Translations under genes and position numbers: made by a program
Notes under the pieces: model-generated
Told to the model about the DNA's origin: nothing
The model's input: the letters and a program-made list of their open reading frames with translations, nothing else
The model's database searches: none
Origin: CALXQW01 sp031553045
GTDB lineage: Bacteria > Verrucomicrobiota > Verrucomicrobiia > Opitutales > Intestinicryptomonadaceae
Assembly (NCBI GenBank): GCA_031553045.1
Contig: JAVBLZ010000006.1
Coordinates: forward strand, 186,001 to 250,000
Direction: 5' to 3'
DNA length: 64,000 nt
Shown here: positions 26,258 to 35,795 of the stretch, piece by piece
Position numbering within the stretch: the stretch's first letter is position 1
Layout: every line of letters begins with the position of its first letter

Positions 26258-27183
26258 TTTCCGACAATCTTGCGCTTACTGCATCTGAATTTGCCCTCTA
26301 TCTTGAGATGGAGCTTGGCAGGGGTAAGAATACCAGAGTATCGTATTTGAGCGATATCAAGCTGTTTTCAAATTTCTTGCGCAAGCATAAAATTACGGAT
26401 TTTAAAGACGTTAAAGTTGAAGATATTTCCAAATGGATTGCTGAAGTTGCAAGGCTTGACAAACCCACAACGCAGTCTCGTAAACTTAGCGCCATAAAGG
26501 CTTTGGCAGGATACCTTATTGAAGAAAAAATCTGGGAGAAAGATTTAAGCGCATTAATTTCAAGACCCAAGGTGCGCAGAAATATTCCTCACGTGCTTTC
26601 GATCAGCCAAGTTGATGCGCTTTTGAACAAACCCTCCGACAATACTTTTGAAGGCATAAGAGACACGGCTATGCTTGAACTAATGTACTCAAGCGGATTG
26701 CGTGTAAGCGAACTTTGCGGACTAAAACTTTCAGACATTGATTTTGAAGAAGGTATAATAAGAGTTAGGGGCAAAGGTGAAAAAACAAGACTTGTGCCCG
26801 TAGGCAAAACTGCGATGAAGCGCATACTTGAATATAGAGACGCTCTTTTGGGTGCGGTGAAAAAGGTAAAAGGGTCTGAACTTTTTATCACAAAAAGAGG
26901 CAAAAAATTATCACGAAAAACATTTTGGTTTAATATTAAAAAATATGCGGCGCAGCTTGGGCTTGCGGAGTCTGTAAAACCCCACATATTGCGCCACAGC
27001 TTTGCAACGCATCTTTTGCAAAACGGCGCAAACCTTGTGGCAATTAAGGAAATGTTGGGGCACGCAGATTTATCGACAACCCAGATTTACACAAGCTTGG
27101 TTAATGGTACGCTGTTTAAAGAACACGCCTTACGCCATCCGAGGTCTAAAATGAACTTCAATTATGGCGATAGACTTTATTGA
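26254..27183 (+). CDS. xerD: Site-specific tyrosine recombinase, XerC/XerD type
   Basis: 309 residues, typical of Xer proteins that resolve chromosome dimers at dif. The N-terminal SAM-like domain (residues 5-95) includes GRGKNTRVSYLSDIKLF. Catalytic residues are Arg in YSSGLRVSELCGL, Lys in VRGKGEKTRLVPVG, His/Arg in HILRHSFATHLL, His in LGHADLSTTQ and the nucleophile Tyr in QIYTS. The segment HLLQNGANL is closer to XerD than XerC, a weak distinction. No attachment site or phage gene is nearby, so a chromosomal housekeeping role is likely. Confidence 0.88.
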   Translation: MISDNLALTASEFALYLEMELGRGKNTRVSYLSDIKLFSNFLRKHKITDFKDVKVEDISKWIAEVARLDKPTTQSRKLSAIKALAGYLIEEKIWEKDLSALISRPKVRRNIPHVLSISQVDALLNKPSDNTFEGIRDTAMLELMYSSGLRVSELCGLKLSDIDFEEGIIRVRGKGEKTRLVPVGKTAMKRILEYRDALLGAVKKVKGSELFITKRGKKLSRKTFWFNIKKYAAQLGLAESVKPHILRHSFATHLLQNGANLVAIKEMLGHADLSTTQIYTSLVNGTLFKEHALRHPRSKMNFNYGDRLY

Positions 27184-27215
27184 CAAACTTTATTTTGGGA
27201 ATCTTAATTAATCAC

Positions 27216-28634
27216 ATGCGTACAATATTAAAAAAATTCTTGCTTTTGCCAATGCTTTGCATTGCGCCTTTATATGCGCAAGAGTTGTCTTCAGACGCAA
27301 AAATTTTCCTTAACTGTTTAGATTATCATTGTGAGTGTCTCAAAAATTTCGACACAAACAAATTTGTTGAAATAAGAAAAGTTGCCGATGCAAAAAATGA
27401 CGGCGATGCAAACTTTGTAGTGGGCGTATGTTTTTTTAAGGGGCACTTTGTAGATAAAAATTATTCCGAAGCCCTCAAGTATTTTACCGCCTCAAGCAAG
27501 GTGAAAAATCCTATGGGGCAGTTTGCGCTTGGTCTTTGTTACAGCGAGGGCAGGGCTGTTGGGCAAAATGATACAACTGCCTTCAAACTTTTTTATGAGG
27601 CTTCAAAATCAAACTTGCCAAGCGCACTAAACGCATTGGGTAACGCATATTTAAAGGGTCTTGGCACAAGGATTAATTATATTAGGGCTTTCGGTTTTTT
27701 TAAGGAAGCGGCAAAATACGGCAATACTAGGGCAAAAGTTTCTTTGGCAAATTGCTATATTGAAGGGCTTGGTGTTAAAAAAGACGCCAAAGAAGCCTTA
27801 AAACTCTTTGAAGAAGCTGCCGCAGAAGGCAGCCTTGTTGCGCAAAACAATTTGGGCTCTTACTATGAAAATGCCTTGGGCGGAATTAAAGATGATGTGC
27901 TGGCTTTTAAATGGTATCTGAAAGCCGCAGAAAACGGCTACCCACCATCTATGACGGCGGTCGGGATTTTTTATCTGCAAGGCATAGGGGTGAGCCAAAA
28001 CCCCTATGAGGGCGTAAAGTGGTTGCAAAAAGCCGCCGATGAAAATGAGTCGGAAGCCCAAAATAATTTGGCATATTGTTATATGAATGGCGTCGGCATT
28101 GAGGCTAGCGCACAGTTGGCGGTCTTTTGGTATTTAAAGTCTGCGGCGTTGGGTTATGCTATTGCTCAAAACAATTTGGCGGAATGTTATTTTTCCGGCA
28201 ATGGGGTTGATCAAGATTTTAAAGAAGCAATAAAATGGTACAGAAAAGCCGCTTGGCAGGGGCTTTCAAGTGCGCAGGCAAATCTAGGTTATTGTTATCT
28301 TTCTGGAAGCGGTGTTGAAAAAAATTACGACAACGCAATATTGTGGCTTAAAAAAGCTTCGGCGCAGGATAATGTTGAGGCGATAGGAAATTTAGGCAGA
28401 TGCTATCTGGAAGGTTACGGCGTTGATAAAGATATCCCCGAAGCCGTGCGTATGCTATCTTTAGCTTCGGAAAAGGGCGACACAAACGCAATGGGGTATC
28501 TGGGGGCGTGTTACTATATGGGAATTGGTGTCGATAAAGATGTCAACAAGGGCAAACAGCTAATAAAAAAATCCGCCGAGGCTGGCAATATTGACGCTCA
28601 GAAGGCGTATCGCAGGATTCAGGGTTACAATTAA
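27216..28634 (+). CDS. Secreted Sel1-like repeat protein
   Basis: About 472 residues from the ATG at 27216, which begins a good signal peptide (FLLLPMLCIAPLYA); an in-frame TTG at 27180 overlapping xerD is less likely. Eleven Sel1-like repeats and a partial twelfth cover residues 55-470, with units such as AQNNLAYCYMNGVGIEAS and AQANLGYCYLSGSGVEKN. Sel1 repeats form alpha-solenoids that bind other proteins in envelope processes. No catalytic domain is present. Partner unknown. Confidence 0.9.
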   Translation: MRTILKKFLLLPMLCIAPLYAQELSSDAKIFLNCLDYHCECLKNFDTNKFVEIRKVADAKNDGDANFVVGVCFFKGHFVDKNYSEALKYFTASSKVKNPMGQFALGLCYSEGRAVGQNDTTAFKLFYEASKSNLPSALNALGNAYLKGLGTRINYIRAFGFFKEAAKYGNTRAKVSLANCYIEGLGVKKDAKEALKLFEEAAAEGSLVAQNNLGSYYENALGGIKDDVLAFKWYLKAAENGYPPSMTAVGIFYLQGIGVSQNPYEGVKWLQKAADENESEAQNNLAYCYMNGVGIEASAQLAVFWYLKSAALGYAIAQNNLAECYFSGNGVDQDFKEAIKWYRKAAWQGLSSAQANLGYCYLSGSGVEKNYDNAILWLKKASAQDNVEAIGNLGRCYLEGYGVDKDIPEAVRMLSLASEKGDTNAMGYLGACYYMGIGVDKDVNKGKQLIKKSAEAGNIDAQKAYRRIQGYN

Positions 28635-28708
28635 ACTTTTCAAAAAGTAAAAATTGTTGACATAAACCCTTATATTAAGAGCATTGTTAGCTTTTTGGAA
28701 TTTAAGAA

Positions 28709-31402
28709 ATGAGTCAGATAAACAAAGCATATAACCCTTCTGAAGTTGAAGATAAATGGTATTTCAAATGGCTGCAAAACGGCTGTTTTAAAGGCAAGGC
28801 AGACGCCTCTAAAGAGGCTTACAGCATTGTGATACCGCCACCAAATGTTACGGGTGTCTTGACTATGGGGCATGTGCTCAACAACACTATACAGGATATT
28901 TTGATACGCAGGGCGCGTCAAAGCGGTAAAAGTGCGGTTTGGATTCCGGGTACAGACCACGCCGGCGTTGCAACACAGACAAAGGTAAATGCCCAGTTGC
29001 GTAGCGAAGGCACATCTGCGGCTAAACTTGGTCGTGAAAAATTTATGGAACGCGCCTGCGATTGGCGAGACAAACACGGCGGTATAATTCTTGAACAGCT
29101 TAAAAAACTAGGCGCATCTTGCGACTGGGATAGGTTGGCGCATACGCTCGACGACGACTATTCCAAAGGTGTCTTGCAAGCTTTCGTGCATCTTTATAAA
29201 AAAGGTTATATTTACAGGGGCAAGCGCATGGTAAATTGGTGCCCCGTAAATCTTACGGCGTTGTCTGACGAAGAAGTCAACATGGTGCCGATGTCTTCAA
29301 AGCTTTACAAATTCCGTTATGAAATTGCGGACTCCAACGGTCAATACCTTGAAGTTTCCACCACCCGTCCGGAAACTATCATGGGTGATACGGCGGTTGC
29401 CGTTAATCCCAAAGATGAGCGTTACAAACATCTGATAGGTAAAAAGTGCATACGCCCATTCGCCACTGCACAAATACCAATTATAGGCGACGAATATGTC
29501 GATATGGAATTTGGCACTGGCGTTTTAAAAGTTACACCTGCGCATGACTTGGCAGACTTTGAAATAGGTCAACGCCACAATTTGCCAATAGTTGACGTGA
29601 TGAATCCTGACGGCACTATGAACGCTCTTGCAGGGGCTGAATTTGAAGGTTTAGACAGGTTTAAAGCCCGCAACAAAGCGGAAAAACTTCTCGAAGAAAT
29701 GGGGCTTTTAATCAAAGTTGAAAATTATGAAAACAAAGTTGGTTATTCTGAAAGAGGCAATGTTCCGATTGAGCCTCGCTTGTCAGACCAATGGTTTATG
29801 CGCTATCCCAAAATTGAGGAGGCAAAAAAAGTTGTCTCAAGCGGAATGATAAAATTTTGGCCTCAGCGTTGGGAAAAAACTTATCTGCATTGGCTTGAAA
29901 ACATCAAAGACTGGTGCATAAGCAGGCAGATATGGTGGGGGCATCGCATTCCGGTTTGGTATAAAAAAGGCGTAGAAAATCCGGATTTAAATAACCCTGA
30001 CGAAGTTCATGTCAGTGTTGAAGGGCCTCAAGACCCTGAAAATTGGGTTCAAGATGAGGACTCTTTAGACACTTGGGCTAGCTCTTGGATTTGGCCTTTT
30101 GCGACAATGGGTTGGCCAAATGCAGCCGACATGAAAAAAGATGAGTTTAATTATTTTTACCCAACCAGCGATTTGGTTACAGGTCCGGATATCATATTCT
30201 TCTGGGTTGCCAGAATGATTATGGCGGGTCTTGAATTTTTAGACGGCTCCGACGAGCAAAAAATACCTTTCAAAAACGTTTATTTTACAGGTATAATAAG
30301 AGATATGAAAGGGCGCAAGATGTCAAAGAGTCTGGGTAATTCTCCGGACCCTCTAGACCTCATTGCAAAATATGGCGCAGACGGTTTGCGTTTTGGCGTA
30401 ATGAATAGCGCTCCGCAAGGGCAAGACATTTTATTTAGTGAAGACAGGGTTGAGCTTGGCAGAAATTTCTGCAACAAACTTTGGAATGCCTGCCGTTTTA
30501 GACAGATGTCGGGCGAGAGTTTTGACAGCACTTCTTTAGAAAAAATCCTGTCTCGCATAGACAAATCAAAGCTTGATAATGATGACTATGCTGTCTTGCA
30601 AAGCCTAATAAATACAACTTGTGCGGTAGAGAAAGATTATGCCGTTTATCAATTTAACAGCGTTACACAAAACATATACGCATTTTTCTGGAATGATTTT
30701 TGTGATTGGTATTTGGAAGTTTCTAAAACTCGCCTTTCAGATGAATCCGCAAAACAAACCATACTTGCAATTCAAGATTTATGCTTGAGGCAAACACTGC
30801 TTTTGCTGCATCCATTCATGCCATTTATTACTGAAGAACTTTGGCATTCGATGGGTTTTGGCAAAGAGGAATCTTTTATACAAAATGAATCCTGTGAATT
30901 TGCGCAGGCGCTTGAAAAAATGTCTATAAAGATAGACGCCTCTTGTGCCCAAATTACGGAGTGTATGCAAGACTTCACACAAAAAGCACGTTCCTTAAAA
31001 GCTCAGTATAAACTTGCCACAAAGAGAGACTGTACTTTCTACATGATTGCTGATGCGCAAGGTCAAAAAATTCTTGAAGCAAATGTCGATAAATTAAAAA
31101 AGCTTATCGGCGCACAAGAAATTTGCATTAAATCTGAATGCGCAGATTCTCCTGCTGTGCTTACAAAATTGGGCACGTTATATTTGGATTTGTCTGGCTC
31201 TGTAGATACTGCCGCAGAAAAAGAAAAATTGAGTAAAGAAAAACAAAAGCTTGAAGGGCTTATAAACTCTACGCAGGCACGTTTATCTAATGAAGCGTTT
31301 ACTTCTAAAGCGCCAAAAAATGTTATAGAAGGCGCACAAAAGCAGCTTGAAGATTATAAGGGTAAAATTGCGGAAATTGATAGGTTGCTTGCGTCTATGT
31401 GA
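28709..31402 (+). CDS. valS: Valyl-tRNA synthetase
   Basis: 897 residues, full length for a class I ValRS. It attaches valine to tRNA(Val) and edits threonine. Signature motifs: PPPNVTGVLTMGHVLNN (HIGH-type), GTDHAGVATQTKV, STTRPETIMGDTAVAV (editing domain), LDTWASSWIWPFAT, GPDIIFFWVARMIMAGLEF and GRKMSKSLGNSPDPL (KMSKS). Residues 830-897 form the C-terminal coiled-coil arm. The gene is alone, 74 nt after the Sel1 gene; no T-box leader was seen upstream. Confidence 0.97.
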   Translation: MSQINKAYNPSEVEDKWYFKWLQNGCFKGKADASKEAYSIVIPPPNVTGVLTMGHVLNNTIQDILIRRARQSGKSAVWIPGTDHAGVATQTKVNAQLRSEGTSAAKLGREKFMERACDWRDKHGGIILEQLKKLGASCDWDRLAHTLDDDYSKGVLQAFVHLYKKGYIYRGKRMVNWCPVNLTALSDEEVNMVPMSSKLYKFRYEIADSNGQYLEVSTTRPETIMGDTAVAVNPKDERYKHLIGKKCIRPFATAQIPIIGDEYVDMEFGTGVLKVTPAHDLADFEIGQRHNLPIVDVMNPDGTMNALAGAEFEGLDRFKARNKAEKLLEEMGLLIKVENYENKVGYSERGNVPIEPRLSDQWFMRYPKIEEAKKVVSSGMIKFWPQRWEKTYLHWLENIKDWCISRQIWWGHRIPVWYKKGVENPDLNNPDEVHVSVEGPQDPENWVQDEDSLDTWASSWIWPFATMGWPNAADMKKDEFNYFYPTSDLVTGPDIIFFWVARMIMAGLEFLDGSDEQKIPFKNVYFTGIIRDMKGRKMSKSLGNSPDPLDLIAKYGADGLRFGVMNSAPQGQDILFSEDRVELGRNFCNKLWNACRFRQMSGESFDSTSLEKILSRIDKSKLDNDDYAVLQSLINTTCAVEKDYAVYQFNSVTQNIYAFFWNDFCDWYLEVSKTRLSDESAKQTILAIQDLCLRQTLLLLHPFMPFITEELWHSMGFGKEESFIQNESCEFAQALEKMSIKIDASCAQITECMQDFTQKARSLKAQYKLATKRDCTFYMIADAQGQKILEANVDKLKKLIGAQEICIKSECADSPAVLTKLGTLYLDLSGSVDTAAEKEKLSKEKQKLEGLINSTQARLSNEAFTSKAPKNVIEGAQKQLEDYKGKIAEIDRLLASM

Positions 31403-31432
31403 TTACTAAAAAAGCGTCTTTAATATTAACTC

Positions 31433-31462
31433 TTGAAATCTGGCCTCATACTTAATTAGTAT
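31433..31462 (+). promoter_or_regulatory. Candidate promoter of the first sulfatase gene
   Basis: TTGAAA (31433-31438) and TAGTAT (31457-31462) are 18 nt apart. The predicted transcription start is at about 31469, which is the A of the ATG, so the mRNA would be leaderless. Confidence 0.35.
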
Positions 31463-31468
31463 AACCAG

Positions 31469-32962
31469 ATGAAAAAGTTTTTTACATTAGTTGCATTTTT
31501 TGTAGCTTTAATTTGCTCTGCAAAAGCTCAAGAAAGACCCAATGTTATATTCATTTTGATAGATGATATGGGCTACTCAGACTACATGAATCGTAGTAAT
31601 TTTTATGAGACGCCAAATTTGGATTCTTTGGCAAAAAGCGGAATGCAATTTACAAACGCATACACAAGCGTTTCTATTTGCGCACCTGCAAGGGCGTCGG
31701 CAATGACAGGCAAACATCCATTGCGCCTCGGTATGTGGAATCATTATCATCACATGCCAGAAGGTTCAAAAACAGTGGCTTCTTATCTGAAAGAAGTTGG
31801 CTATGCAACTTGGCATGTAGGCAAATGGCATTGCGGCAATGAAGAAACCAAAACGCTTCCGCAGCATGTTGGTTTTGATGTAAACATTGCGGGTTGGGAA
31901 AGTTGGGCGCCGGCAAATTATTTTTGGCCTTACAAAAAAAATAAAAATATCCCTGAAGATAAAGTGCCAACACGCTCAAGAGTTCCAGGTCTTGAAAAGG
32001 GCGGCAAAGAGGGTGAGTATCTTACCGACAGATTGACCGATGAAGCCATTAAGCTAATAAACAATCATGATGGCAAGTCGCCATTCTTTCTAAATATGTG
32101 GCATTATGCCGTGCACTTCCCGCTTCAGGCAAAGCAGGATAAAATAGATAAATATGTTGAAAAGGCAAAGAAATATGCAGGTAAAAATATGGAGTTTTTC
32201 TACGACGAAAAAGGTACTAGGTACTTCAATAATCCAAATATGTCTGAAAATAATTCCGTAGCAATTTATGCCGCAATGCTTGAAAGCTTGGATGAAAATA
32301 TAGGCAAATTAATTTCCGCCCTGAAAGAAAAAGGCGTTTATGAAAATACCCTAATCGTATTTTATTCCGACAATGGACCTACCACAAACAGGGTTATACG
32401 CACACCATTTAGGGGCGGCAAAAATTCTACTTACGACGGCGGACTCAGAGAACCTGCCTTTGTTGTCTGGGCAAATAAAATTAAACCTAATACTGAAAAT
32501 GATAGTTTTATAACAATATGCGACATTCCTTATACAATCTTGGAAGCGGCAAAAACAAGTTTTCCTGAAGCTTATGAGGGCGACGGAAAATCTATCATGA
32601 AATTAGCCTTGGGGTTGGAAGACAATTTGCCCAATAGGGATTTTTATTGGTACTTCCCGAGTACGAGAACTCAGTGGGGACAATATGCTTCTGCCGCATA
32701 TAAAGACGCTCAAGACTTCAAATACCAGATGCTTTTCAACGGTTCCAGCGATGAACTTTATGATTTAAAAAGCGACCCCACAGAAAGCAATAATCTTATA
32801 AAAGCTATGCCTGAAAAAGCCAAAGAGTTGGAAAATAAGCTGCGCAATACTCTTGCAGAATATTATTCAAAAATGCCCAAGCCTGATGAAGCTTACATAG
32901 AAAATGTTGAGCGCCGTTTGCGCGGCGAAGCAGCGATTGTGGTCAAAGATATTAATTATTAA
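31469..32962 (+). CDS. Secreted sulfatase (type I, formylglycine-dependent)
   Basis: 497 residues with a signal peptide (FFTLVAFFVALICSAKA). The sulfatase signature CAPARASAMTGKHPLRLG (C-x-P-x-R) holds the Cys converted to formylglycine. Metal ligands are LIDDMGYSD near the N-terminus and VFYSDNGPTTNR later. FNGSSDELYDLKSDPTESNN is the usual C-terminal segment. It removes sulfate from glycans or small sulfate esters in the periplasm. No maturase gene is visible within the window. It converges with a second sulfatase gene, with a 68-nt gap. Confidence 0.93.
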   Translation: MKKFFTLVAFFVALICSAKAQERPNVIFILIDDMGYSDYMNRSNFYETPNLDSLAKSGMQFTNAYTSVSICAPARASAMTGKHPLRLGMWNHYHHMPEGSKTVASYLKEVGYATWHVGKWHCGNEETKTLPQHVGFDVNIAGWESWAPANYFWPYKKNKNIPEDKVPTRSRVPGLEKGGKEGEYLTDRLTDEAIKLINNHDGKSPFFLNMWHYAVHFPLQAKQDKIDKYVEKAKKYAGKNMEFFYDEKGTRYFNNPNMSENNSVAIYAAMLESLDENIGKLISALKEKGVYENTLIVFYSDNGPTTNRVIRTPFRGGKNSTYDGGLREPAFVVWANKIKPNTENDSFITICDIPYTILEAAKTSFPEAYEGDGKSIMKLALGLEDNLPNRDFYWYFPSTRTQWGQYASAAYKDAQDFKYQMLFNGSSDELYDLKSDPTESNNLIKAMPEKAKELENKLRNTLAEYYSKMPKPDEAYIENVERRLRGEAAIVVKDINY

Positions 32963-33030
32963 AATAACTAAGCGCAAGACATAGCCATAGTATCAAATTC
33001 TTTATTACTGCATGTAGGTTTTCCCATTTT

Positions 33031-34476
33031 TTACCGCCTTGTCTCAGATAAGACTTTTTCAAGTTCCTTCTGTAAAGTTTGCGCTATGTCAGGGCATTCT
33101 TTTAGCAGATTATTGCTTTCTGTGGGGTCGCTTTTCAAATCGTAAAGTTCATCTTTTGCGCTGTTGCGGTTGCTTGTTTTTACATTCCTGATATATTTCC
33201 ATTTGCCCTTACGAATGCCAAATGTCATTGAACTTGATTTTACAACTAAGAATTCACGAAAATCTTTGCCTTCCGTCATGCCTAGTAATGATTGATAAAT
33301 ACTGACGCCGTCTTCAGCATCGCCTTCGGGTATTTTTTGTTTAGTCAATTCTGCGCAGGTGGGAAGAATATCTATTAGAGCAGTAAGCTGTGTGTTTATA
33401 GAGCCGCTTGCAATTTTTCCAGTCCAACGCATGATGAGCGGCGTTCTGACGCCACCTTCGTAAACAGACCATTTGCCGCCTCTATAAATTCCATTGGGTC
33501 TATGCTTGCTTTTACCCGTCTCTTTAAATTGAGAACCGTTGTCGCTGGCAAAAATTATTAGAGTATTTTGCGACAATCCATTTTCCTCCAACAGGTTGAG
33601 AAGACTGCCTATATAGGTGTCTAGTTCGTGCACGTAGTCACCATACTCTCCGGCGTCAGTTTTGCCTTTGAAAGATGCTTCGACGGCAAGAGGTATATGC
33701 GGAACATAAGGCGCAAAATATATAAAAAATGGTTTACCATTACGTGCATCTTCGGCAACAGTTTTCAGATATTCTGAAGTTTGATGCAAGATTTCTGGTA
33801 GAAATTCAGAGACCTTGATGGGTTTGAGATTTTCCAAGCCTGGAACTTTCACCGCAGCTTTATCTGAAATATAGGCTACAACTTTATCCTGATTCATTAT
33901 CAGAGTTTCAGCAGGTGAAGAAACGCCCCACCATCTGTCAAATCCTCTTGCGATAGGTCCGCCCAAGACGGAAGCGTTAATATCGACATTTGCACCCAAA
34001 TTTGCATCTTCAAATTTCCCTTCGCCTATTGGAGGTTTGGAATCAAAGGTTGAAAAATTAGCCCCCAAATGCCATTTGCCGAAACCTGCGGTTTTATAAC
34101 CTGCTTTGCGCAGCATACTCGGCAATGTAGTGCGCCCATCTTCTATAAGCGGGTTTGCCCAATTTTTCAAGACGCCTTCTTTAAGATGTGTACGCCAACT
34201 GTAACGGCCTGTCATTGCCGCATAACGAGACGGAGAGCATACTGAGTCAGGGCAGTAAGCGTTGCTAAAAATCATCCCGTCCGCCGCCAATTTGTCGAGA
34301 TTTGGTGTAGGTATTTTAGAATCCGGATTGAAGGATTTAATATCGCCCACACCCATATCATCCGCCAAAATAAATATAATGTTTGGCTTAGGATATTCCA
34401 GGCAATCTGCTTTCCCTTGAGCGTTAAAAGATAAAGAAATTAAGGATAAAATTATTATGCAAAATTGTCGGAACAT
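33031..34476 (-). CDS. Secreted sulfatase (type I, formylglycine-dependent)
   Basis: 481 residues; signal peptide FCIIILSLISLSFNAQG. Active-site signature CSPSRYAAMTGRYSWR, metal motif FILADDMGVGD, and IFASDNGSQFKETG. The insertion YFAPYVPHIPLAVEASFKG is typical of arylsulfatase A-like enzymes. The C-terminal DELYDLKSDPTESNNLL is nearly the same as in the convergent neighbour, but the cores differ, so these are two paralogous sulfatases with probably different substrates. Monocistronic. Confidence 0.93.
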   Translation of the reverse strand: MFRQFCIIILSLISLSFNAQGKADCLEYPKPNIIFILADDMGVGDIKSFNPDSKIPTPNLDKLAADGMIFSNAYCPDSVCSPSRYAAMTGRYSWRTHLKEGVLKNWANPLIEDGRTTLPSMLRKAGYKTAGFGKWHLGANFSTFDSKPPIGEGKFEDANLGANVDINASVLGGPIARGFDRWWGVSSPAETLIMNQDKVVAYISDKAAVKVPGLENLKPIKVSEFLPEILHQTSEYLKTVAEDARNGKPFFIYFAPYVPHIPLAVEASFKGKTDAGEYGDYVHELDTYIGSLLNLLEENGLSQNTLIIFASDNGSQFKETGKSKHRPNGIYRGGKWSVYEGGVRTPLIMRWTGKIASGSINTQLTALIDILPTCAELTKQKIPEGDAEDGVSIYQSLLGMTEGKDFREFLVVKSSSMTFGIRKGKWKYIRNVKTSNRNSAKDELYDLKSDPTESNNLLKECPDIAQTLQKELEKVLSETRR

Positions 34477-34612
34477 ATAAATAAACTGATATGACTGTAA
34501 TGTAGAAAAGTTTGGATTTTCAGCTTTAATTTGACGTACTTCTTTAATTTTTCAATTGAAAATCTGTGCTTTGCTCTTGTACTACATCTGAAGGTATTTT
34601 TTTTAAAAAATA

Positions 34613-34639
34613 AAAAAGCCCGCTATTTGCGGGCTTTTG
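34613..34639 (-). terminator. Intrinsic terminator after rubrerythrin gene
   Basis: AAAAGCCCGC and GCGGGCTTTT form the stem around TATTT. On the minus strand it is followed by a T run, so it ends the perR-rubrerythrin transcript. Confidence 0.85.
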
Positions 34640-34679
34640 GTCTTATGAATAAAGCAGTTTTTTCTAAGCCATACAGGGC

Positions 34680-35261
34680 TTAGAAATTATCTGCCAAAAT
34701 TTCAAAATGCGCCTGAGGATGTGCACAAGCAGGGCAAAGCTTGATAGCTGTTTTAGCGGTATATACAAAACCGCAGTTACGGCACTTCCAAGTTGTTTCA
34801 GCGTCTTTTTCAAAAACTTTGTTATTGCGGACGTTTGCGCAAAGTTTGCGATAACGTTCTTCGTGATGTTTTTCAACTTCCGCAATTTTTGTGAACACAA
34901 GCGCAATTTCTGGAAAACCTTCTTCTTTTGCAACATTTGCAAATTCAGGATAAAGCTCCGTCCATTCTTCATTTTCACCGTTTGCGGCGGCTTCAAGATT
35001 GTCTGCTGTTGTGCCTATTACGCCGGCGGGGAATGTGGCGGTGATTTCAGCGCAGCCGCCTTCCAAAAACTTAAAGAAGCGTTTTGCGTGTTCTTTTTCA
35101 TTGTCCGCAGTCTCCGTAAAGATTGCGCATATTTGCTCATAACCTTCTTTTTTTGCAACACTGGCAAAATAAGTGTAACGGTTTCTTGCTTGAGATTCTC
35201 CGGCAAATGCCTTGAGAAGATTGAGTTCTGTTTTTGTACCTTTTATTGATTTAGTTTCCAT
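34680..35261 (-). CDS. Rubrerythrin
   Basis: 193 residues. A four-helix diiron domain (residues 1-140) with EKEHAKRFF and EVEKHHEERYRKL supplies the Glu/His iron ligands; the C-terminal rubredoxin domain has CRNCGFVY and CPACAHPQAHF (two CxxC pairs for FeS4). Rubrerythrin reduces hydrogen peroxide in anaerobes. It lies 17 nt downstream of the PerR-like gene, so peroxide induction is likely. Start and length are normal. Confidence 0.95.
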   Translation of the reverse strand: METKSIKGTKTELNLLKAFAGESQARNRYTYFASVAKKEGYEQICAIFTETADNEKEHAKRFFKFLEGGCAEITATFPAGVIGTTADNLEAAANGENEEWTELYPEFANVAKEEGFPEIALVFTKIAEVEKHHEERYRKLCANVRNNKVFEKDAETTWKCRNCGFVYTAKTAIKLCPACAHPQAHFEILADNF

Positions 35262-35278
35262 AATTTTCCTTAGTTGTC

Positions 35279-35659
35279 TTAAAAAGTTTTGCAGTCATTG
35301 CAAGTGCCTGCTATTGAGATTGTGTTTGCGTCTATTTTAAAACCTGTCAACTGCTCTAACGCTGCTGCGTTTAAGCGCAAAGAGCGTAATTCTACATCTA
35401 TGGTTTTTCCGCAATTTTTACATACCAAGTGGTGATGTTTTTCAAGCCTATAATCAAACCTGTCTGGCATATTTGGGGTTTTGATTTTCAAAATAAAATT
35501 ACTTTCAGCAAGGTGGTTTAGATTTCTATAAACAGTAGCCAAACTTATTTTTTTAAAAGTTTTGCGCAACTTTGCATATACCAAATCTGCAGTAGGGTGG
35601 TCTAACAGCCCGCTTTGCATGATATTTAGTATCGCTTCTCTTTGTCTGGAATAATTCAT
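35279..35659 (-). CDS. perR: Fur-family peroxide-responsive repressor, PerR-like
   Basis: 126 residues from the ATG at 35659 (MNYSRQREAIL). An upstream ATG at 35683 in the same frame lies within the predicted promoter, so it is rejected. The winged helix includes ISLATVYRNLNHL. Metal-site residues match Bacillus PerR: His in DHPTAD, Asp in RFDYRLEKHHHLVC, and Asp in GKTIDVELR, where Fur carries Glu. Zinc site: CKNCG and CNDC. It represses in the metal-bound state and is oxidised by peroxide. Rubrerythrin follows in the same operon. Confidence 0.85.
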   Translation of the reverse strand: MNYSRQREAILNIMQSGLLDHPTADLVYAKLRKTFKKISLATVYRNLNHLAESNFILKIKTPNMPDRFDYRLEKHHHLVCKNCGKTIDVELRSLRLNAAALEQLTGFKIDANTISIAGTCNDCKTF

Positions 35660-35672
35660 TTTTAAAACAAAA

Positions 35673-35702
35673 ATAGTAATCATTATTGTTTTATCTTGTC
35701 AA
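35673..35702 (-). promoter_or_regulatory. perR-rubrerythrin promoter with PerR-box-like operator
   Basis: On the minus strand TTGACA (35702-35697) and TACTAT (35678-35673) are 18 nt apart. The imperfect palindrome TAGTAATCATTATTG (plus strand 35674-35688) covers the -10 and spacer and matches 11 of 14 fixed positions of the PerR consensus TTATAATNATTATAA. Bound repressor would block polymerase. Transcription would start near 35666, just ahead of the ATG at 35659. Confidence 0.55.
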
Positions 35703-35795
35703 GCAGTTTTATGGCAAAACTTTTATTTTTTCGGAATTCAAAGTTAGGATTCTTGCTATTTCTAGTAGATATTTTGAATGAATGTGTTGAGTGAT

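Noticed and set aside
26254..27183. Integrase of a mobile element
   Set aside because: The gene overlaps meaB in an operon and no att site, phage or transposon genes are near; a chromosomal Xer recombinase is more likely.
28657..28676. Promoter of valS (TTGACA then TATATT)
   Set aside because: The spacing is only 8 nt and no good -10 exists at 16-18 nt.
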